Shown one piece after another: positions 59,118 through 64,000 of a stretch of 64,000 bases of DNA. The stretch comes from Naematelia aurantialba (Eukaryota; Basidiomycota; Tremellomycetes; Tremellales; Naemateliaceae). The translations under genes were made by a program, and so were the position numbers. The notes under the pieces were generated by a model that saw only the letters and a list, made by a program, of their open reading frames with translations, was not told the origin of the DNA and made no database searches. The stretch lies in assembly GCA_021527695.1 (NCBI GenBank), contig JAKFAO010000003.1:1736001-1800000 (forward strand), given 5' to 3'. Numbering within the stretch: the first letter of the stretch is position 1; each line of letters starts with the position of its first letter.

Positions 59118-62100
59118 ATGGCGCCGATACAGCCTGTGCCGGGGCCCAACACGATTCCGATCGCAGGCATGGCCAACATCGCTACGTCCGGCTCCTCTGC
59201 TGCGGCGCCAGTGCCGCCGTCGCTGGTATCTCGCGCACAGCGATTCGTAGAGGACAACAAGCTTGTCATCCTCGGGGCTGCTGTTTTGGCGGCCTCAGCA
59301 GGGGGATACTACTACTACGCTTCTACCCGTGATGGACGGAAGCCGGGCGGCTCGGGTTCCAGCTCGAGCGCCCGAGGAGGTCCGGCCAGCGAGGGCGGAG
59401 CAGGAAAGAAGAGCAAGAAGAACAAGAAGAAGAAGGGGGGTAATGGAGGCGCAGAGGGAAAGTTCTTGTCAGGGGAAGGGACGAGTGGGCCTCTGCTCGA
59501 GGAGATTTCGCAGCCTGCAGGGGAGAAGCAGGAGAAGGAGGAAGAGGGTCATCTTGCCGGTACGTCCACTACGTCTATTACGTCCCCTTGATGTCCACGT
59601 CTGTCACCCAGCTGTCGGAGTCCCGTTTGGCTGCGTGAGCGCGCATCCCCCTCTGTCTCGGCCGAGGTATTCACCCTGGGTCTTCAGCCTGGCTCGAGGC
59701 GCAAGGCGATTGAGCTGATAGAGCGGTAGATGTGCCGGACGAGGCAAAGTTGAGCGCAATGTCAGATGCGGTAAGTCGTTTTGCCCTGGCGAGTGGTGGA
59801 ATGGGCGGGGCGATGGGCGAGGGTCTCTGTCGTGGCGCGTATGATAGCGGCGGGCTGATGAGAACCAGGAGCGCAACGCGTTGGGCGCGACGCTGAAAGA
59901 GCGGGGCAACAAGCTGTTCAAGAACAGAGACTTTAAGCGTGCGGTAGAATGGTCAGTCTGACCTCATCCGCGCTGCACAGCACAGCTCCAAACTGACTTA
60001 TTCCAAGCTACACCGAAGCTATGCGCGTATCAGTCCGGAAAGACGCCGTGTTCTACTCAAACCGCGCTGCCTGTACGCATATACCAGGCTACCAGGGTGA
60101 CAGGAGCTTATTTCATTCCCTTTCATTCCCTTTCCAGGCTATACTCAGTTTGATCCGCCCGAGTATGACAAGTGTGTCGCCGACTGCGACGAGGCGCTCA
60201 AGCTGGACCACGCATAGTGAGTATATGCTGTCTCGCTCCGGTAATTGGAAGCTGATAGCTGTCAGTGTCAAGGCTCTTAAGCGCAGAGCGACGGCGCTGG
60301 AGAACCTTGGTCGGGACGAGGAAGCTATCCGAGGTGCGTATGCCATCCCTCTCAGCTCTACCAGCAGCAAAAATCCATTGCCAGATGCTGATTGGGGCAG
60401 ATTACACCGCGGCTTCCATCATTGACCGGTTCAGAGACAACCAGGCCGTCGCGAGCGTTGAGCGGTGTCTGGACAGGGTCGCGAGGCAAAAGGCAAAGCA
60501 GATCCTCGAGGTGAGCTCCTGTTACTCCGCTGTAGAGGACGAATGAGCTGACAGTGTCAGACGAGAGAGCCAAGACTACCATCGCCCAATTTTACTCACT
60601 CCTATCTTTCTGCCTTCCGCGCTCGTGAGTTTTCCGTGTGATTGAGGGCGGGACTCGGTAGACTGACAATCCAGGCCCCAAACCAATACTTCCAGAGAGC
60701 CCATCGCAGGGAGACCAGACCCTGAACCTCGCCTTCGACGCCCTGGAGGCGACAGACTACAGCCACGCCTTGTCATTTGTCAATGAGGCGATCGAGCAGG
60801 GTGTCAGCTGGACTCAAGGCCAGGCAGAGGCATACAATCTCCGAGGCACCTTCAAGTAAGTTTATCTTGGTGCTGGTGCATGCTTCAGCCTTGGCTGACT
60901 CGGGTGCCAGATTCGTGATGGGTGACTCGCTTGGAGCCAAGGGGGATCTCGAGAAGAGTCTCGACATTTTGCCAAGCCTCGTGCAGTCGCGCGTCAAGCT
61001 TGCCAGTGTCCATGTCGATCTGAGTGGGTGTACTGCATCTTTGCCAGAGCCGTTGGCTGATCCGATCGGCAGATGAGGATGCGAGTGCGTTTGGCGACTT
61101 TGAAGACGCTGCTCGGTACAACCCCAACGACCCAGACATCTACTACCACCGTGGACAAGGTGGGTCAACAGTCCAAAGCCGAGGTGTCCAGCCTGAGGGT
61201 GCTCCACTGATCTGTTTCATAGTGTACTTTGTTGCGGCGCAAAAGGCAGAAAGCCAGGAAGAGGCCACTGCAGCATACGAAAAGGCGATAGCAGACTACA
61301 ACAAGTCGACCGAGCTGGACCCCACGTTCTTGTTCTCCCATGTGCAACAGGCGGTAGCTCAGTACAAGCTAGGAAACCTCGGAGGAGCGATGGCGGCGTT
61401 CCGCAAGATCTTGCGCGAGTTCCCTGATCGAGGAGAGCCGAGCAATTACTAGTACGTCTCGTCTGGCTTGCCATGCTGCACCCGGTCCGATCTGTTCAAT
61501 GTCACTCTGCGATTTACTCCATCTAAATTTCCACTTGTTCATCTCATTCCACTTGCTCAATGTCCATCTCCGATCTACTCAATCTCTGATTTTTCCAATT
61601 TCTGTCCGCTCTATCTCTGATCTATCCAATTTCTGTCCGCTCTATCTCTGATCTATCCAATTTCTCTCCGTTCTATCTCCGATCTACTGCGCATGAAGCA
61701 GCTCGGAAGCAGGCACTGACGGTCGTAGCGGCGAGTTGATGCTGGACCAGAAGAAGTTCCAGGAGAGTATTGAGCGGTTCGACAAGTCGCTCGAGCTGGA
61801 TAAAGACAGGTGAGTTTGGCGTTTCTCCCACACGAATATCACTTGTCTCGTACTCGTACTCTTTTTATGGAGCTTGGAAGGTCCTAGGATACTGGCAGCA
61901 GTGCTGAGAAGATGTAGGCGGCCTCGCAACGTACTCCCCCTGGTGAACAAGGCCTTGGCCATCTTCCAGTGGAAGCATGACTTTGCCCAGGGCGAAGCGT
62001 TCTCCCAAGCCGAGGCAGCATGCAAGGAGGCGCTGGCCATTGACCCCGAGTGCGATGTGGCTGTCGCTACACTTGCACAGCTCTCGCTCCAGCAGGGCAA

Positions 62101-62434
62101 GATTGACGAGGCGATCGAGTGGTTTGAGCAGAGTGCCAAGCTTGCGCGCACGCAGGACGAGCTGTTCAATGCTATCCGATGTGAGTGCTGTTTCCCTTCT
62201 CCGTTCCTATCTTGCCTTCCTGCGCTGCCTCCTTCCCTCTTCCTGATTCCCCTCCTGCCAACGGGGCAGAAACGAGTGTGCCGAATGCGTCGGAGTGACG
62301 GACTCCTGGTGTGAATCGCGTCGAGTGCTTAGCTGACGACCACAGTCGAGAAGATGAGCAGGACCCAGAAGGACTTCTTGCGGGATTACCCCGAGATGGC
62401 GGGGATGCTCAGCCAGATGGCGGGGCAGATGTAG
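59118..62434 (+). CDS. TOM70: Mitochondrial import receptor TOM70
   Basis: Outer-membrane receptor for hydrophobic carrier precursors delivered by Hsp70/Hsp90. The N-terminus is a short intermembrane-space segment (start [14 protein letters not shown]), then one TM helix ([20 protein letters not shown]), a charged Gly/Ser/Lys linker ([12 protein letters not shown]) and TPR repeats. TPRs visible: [20 protein letters not shown] with [59 protein letters not shown], then later [77 protein letters not shown] and [20 protein letters not shown]. The first three TPRs form the EEVD-binding clamp in the family. The end [20 protein letters not shown] comes from a last exon at 62346-62434; it is unusual in sequence and less certain. 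About eleven introns, including one of about 270 nt with CTCTATCTCTGATCTATCC repeats (61590-61690). Confidence 0.9.
61560..61690. repeat. Intronic repeat in TOM70 (about 36 bp unit)
   Basis: Three copies of a unit containing CTATCTCTGATCTATCCAA and TTTCTGTCCGCT sit in the intron between 61453 and 61728. Confidence 0.75.
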
Positions 62435-63506
62435 TGGGGATGTTGTGCGCACCAGCGGAGTGGGGAGGATGCGAGGGAATGGGCGGGGAGATGGACTAGG
62501 AAGGCATGTTGGCAGGAGGGCGAAGGCGAGCGAGGCAGCGCAGGGACCTCCATCAGTCTGGGCTATAATCCACGTCCATGCATCACATCACCACTGCATG
62601 TCGTGCAGCGACATTTCGTTGTTACGACTGAGGGGTTTGTCGACGGAGATGAGACATGTGGATGGAGATGAGACATGTGGATGGAGATGAGAGTTTGGCT
62701 GGCGGTGAGTATTAATTCAGGCTGCGGGTGTGAATGATTGAGGCTCCGAGTACTCCAAGCGAATGATCGAGGCTGCGAGTACCAGGGCGAACTGAGACTG
62801 CTCTAACCCAGTACCTACCATAGGCTTCGACTTGCCGGTATGGAAAACAGCGAGCTACTGGGCGTATTCATCGAAACTCGACGGAAGCCAAGGCCAAGGA
62901 GCAAACTGTCCTGAAGGGGATGCATGGCAATTTGATCACTGAGATAAGAGGAGAGGCCTCGCAGCAATACGTAATATGTACGGACCACCGTCCCCGCCCA
63001 ACCCTACGCCGTGCCGCGCCTCTGCCGAGGGAGACGGTACGGCCTTCACGCGAAGGGAGAAGCAAAGGGAACTCAGACGCCCGAGGACCGTCGACCGTGT
63101 GGTCTAGGTCCTGCTCTGACCTGCAGATTGACGCTCGACTATCCGTGGGCCCTGGCCCGTGGCGACACGAGCAAGGAGGGAGAGGAGCAACCGGGGAAGG
63201 TAGATCGCAGGCCGCCGCACGACCATATTGGTCTGAAGAGCGGTCGAGCGCACAGCATCGAATTTCGTGCGCCAGCGCGACGGGCGGAAGGAGAGTTATC
63301 ACGGCTGTGGTGTTCCAATGGAGGAGCTGGAATGCCACGTGTGTCTGTGAGTGTGTTGGGTGGGAGGGTATGGCAGCTTGCCACACTGGCAAGTTGCGGT
63401 AATTTCCGCTCCGATAGGCTGCTCAAGAGGTGTCCAAGGTGTATACATACATATACATACATACGTATACTGCTCGGTATTCTGACAGCTCGACGGCGAC
63501 ATCGCC
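62435..63506. other. Intergenic region with short repeats
   Basis: About 1.07 kb. A 19-bp unit GGAGATGAGACATGTGGAT repeats at 62645-62690, and a 30-bp unit (GAATGATTGAGGCTCCGAGT and variant) repeats at 62732-62785. Frames at 62868-63402 on both strands overlap each other and neither is convincing. Confidence 0.5.
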
Positions 63507-64000
63507 ATGTCGCTCCTCCCCGCCCGCGCTGTGCTCGCGTGCACCCTCCGTCCCATGTCGTCCTTCTCCCATGCGCACGCCTACGCCTACTCTGCCCGGC
63601 CCCTCCCCATCCCCCAGGGCCAGAACCAGCGCCTGGGCCAGCACCAGCGCCTGGGCCAGAGACAGCACCTTCAACGTCGCGCGCTCTCGTCCTCTCGCCC
63701 CGTCCAGGCCGACGCAGCTGCCGTCGACCCCCTCCCACAGTCGTCGTCCACACGCGCTCCGGCCGACCCCGCCCCGAAACCGACGAGCGGCGCACCGCAT
63801 ACCCCCGTGATGGATGTCGTAGAGCGAGGCACGGAGGACGGCGCGGTGGTGGCTGCCGAGGTCGTTTCCGGCGCGCCGGGTGAGTTGGCGTCGTGTCGCT
63901 TCGGTTGTGTTTGGGCATCGGTATGTCACTGGGGGGGGATGAGCTGGGTGTGCTTGGTGCGAGATGGAAGGAAGGCTATTTGAGCCACGCTAGGCTGCTT
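63507..64000 (+). CDS. 5' end of a mitochondrial precursor, possibly NDUFS4 (truncated by the window edge)
   Basis: Exon 1 is 63507-63879, ending in phase 1 at a GTGAGT donor; the rest lies beyond the edge. The N-terminus is a typical mitochondrial presequence: basic, no acidic residues for about 60 aa, Ser/Ala-rich, with RRALSSSR near residue 57. It contains a small internal repeat (QRLGQHQRLGQRQHLQRR). After it comes TPVMDVVERG and then EVVSGAPG. In fungal complex I subunit NDUFS4 a SGAPxEL motif precedes the conserved domain, and the phase-1 G would allow Glu next; this makes NDUFS4 a fair guess, not a demonstration. Confidence 0.5.

Noticed and set aside
62868..63402. Overlapping 160-174-codon frames on both strands
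   Set aside because: Both are Arg/Ser-rich, mirror each other and lack splice or family support.

Overview
The window is nuclear DNA of a fungus, most likely a basidiomycete yeast, possibly a tremellomycete. The reasons are intron-dense genes with GT-AG introns (often 45-60 nt, some only 33-35 nt), CTNAC/CTNAT branch sites close to the 3' splice site, high GC content, and a gene set of fungal membrane traffic, exosome, RIO kinase, TOM70 and NCS1 families. The taxon is inferred from style; no marker gene settles it. No operons, CRISPR arrays, rRNA genes or recognisable transposons are visible. Coordinates of spliced genes are start codon to stop codon and include introns.

Layout, left to right: 1-1562 repeat-rich intergenic DNA; 1563-4376 (-) MFS sugar transporter whose N-terminal half is split into microexons; 5459-9426 (+) CSC1/DUF221 osmosensitive channel-like protein; 9532-10594 (-) Fic-domain-like protein, divergent from 10841-12505 (+) exosome subunit RRP45; 13297-18135 (+) a 1,560-aa low-complexity protein of unknown function; 18835-22485 (-) COPII coat subunit SEC24, divergent from 22809-25931 (+) a GYP7-type Rab GAP; 26255-27246 (+) DUF4604 protein; 27929-29023 (+) single-exon protein of unknown function; 29342-31622 (+) zinc alcohol dehydrogenase; 33301-37769 (+) secreted or membrane-anchored GMC oxidoreductase; 38116-39971 (+) ARL2 small GTPase with a 4-nt first coding exon; 40508-42587 (-) MAK32-like PfkB-fold protein; 44490-47168 (+) NCS1 nucleobase/allantoin-type transporter; 47841-49160 (+) 176-aa protein of unknown function; 49526-51969 (-) RIO2 kinase, divergent from 52678-55076 (+) a coiled-coil protein; 55584-58689 (+) class I DNA photolyase; 59118-62434 (+) TOM70 import receptor; 63507-edge (+) the 5' end of a mitochondrial precursor, possibly NDUFS4.

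The genes are mostly housekeeping and independent. Shared themes are RNA and ribosome maturation (RRP45, RIO2), the secretory and endosomal system (SEC24, GYP7-like, ARL2), mitochondria (TOM70, the right-edge precursor) and membrane transport (MFS, CSC1-like, NCS1). Four divergent pairs share short intergenic regions.

The most unusual signals concern gene structure. These are a chain of 12-, 11-, 25- and 8-nt exons in the sugar transporter, 33-35-nt introns in the 1,560-aa gene, a 4-nt first coding exon in ARL2, and tandem minisatellites sitting inside introns of at least four genes. I did not find a new multi-gene system.
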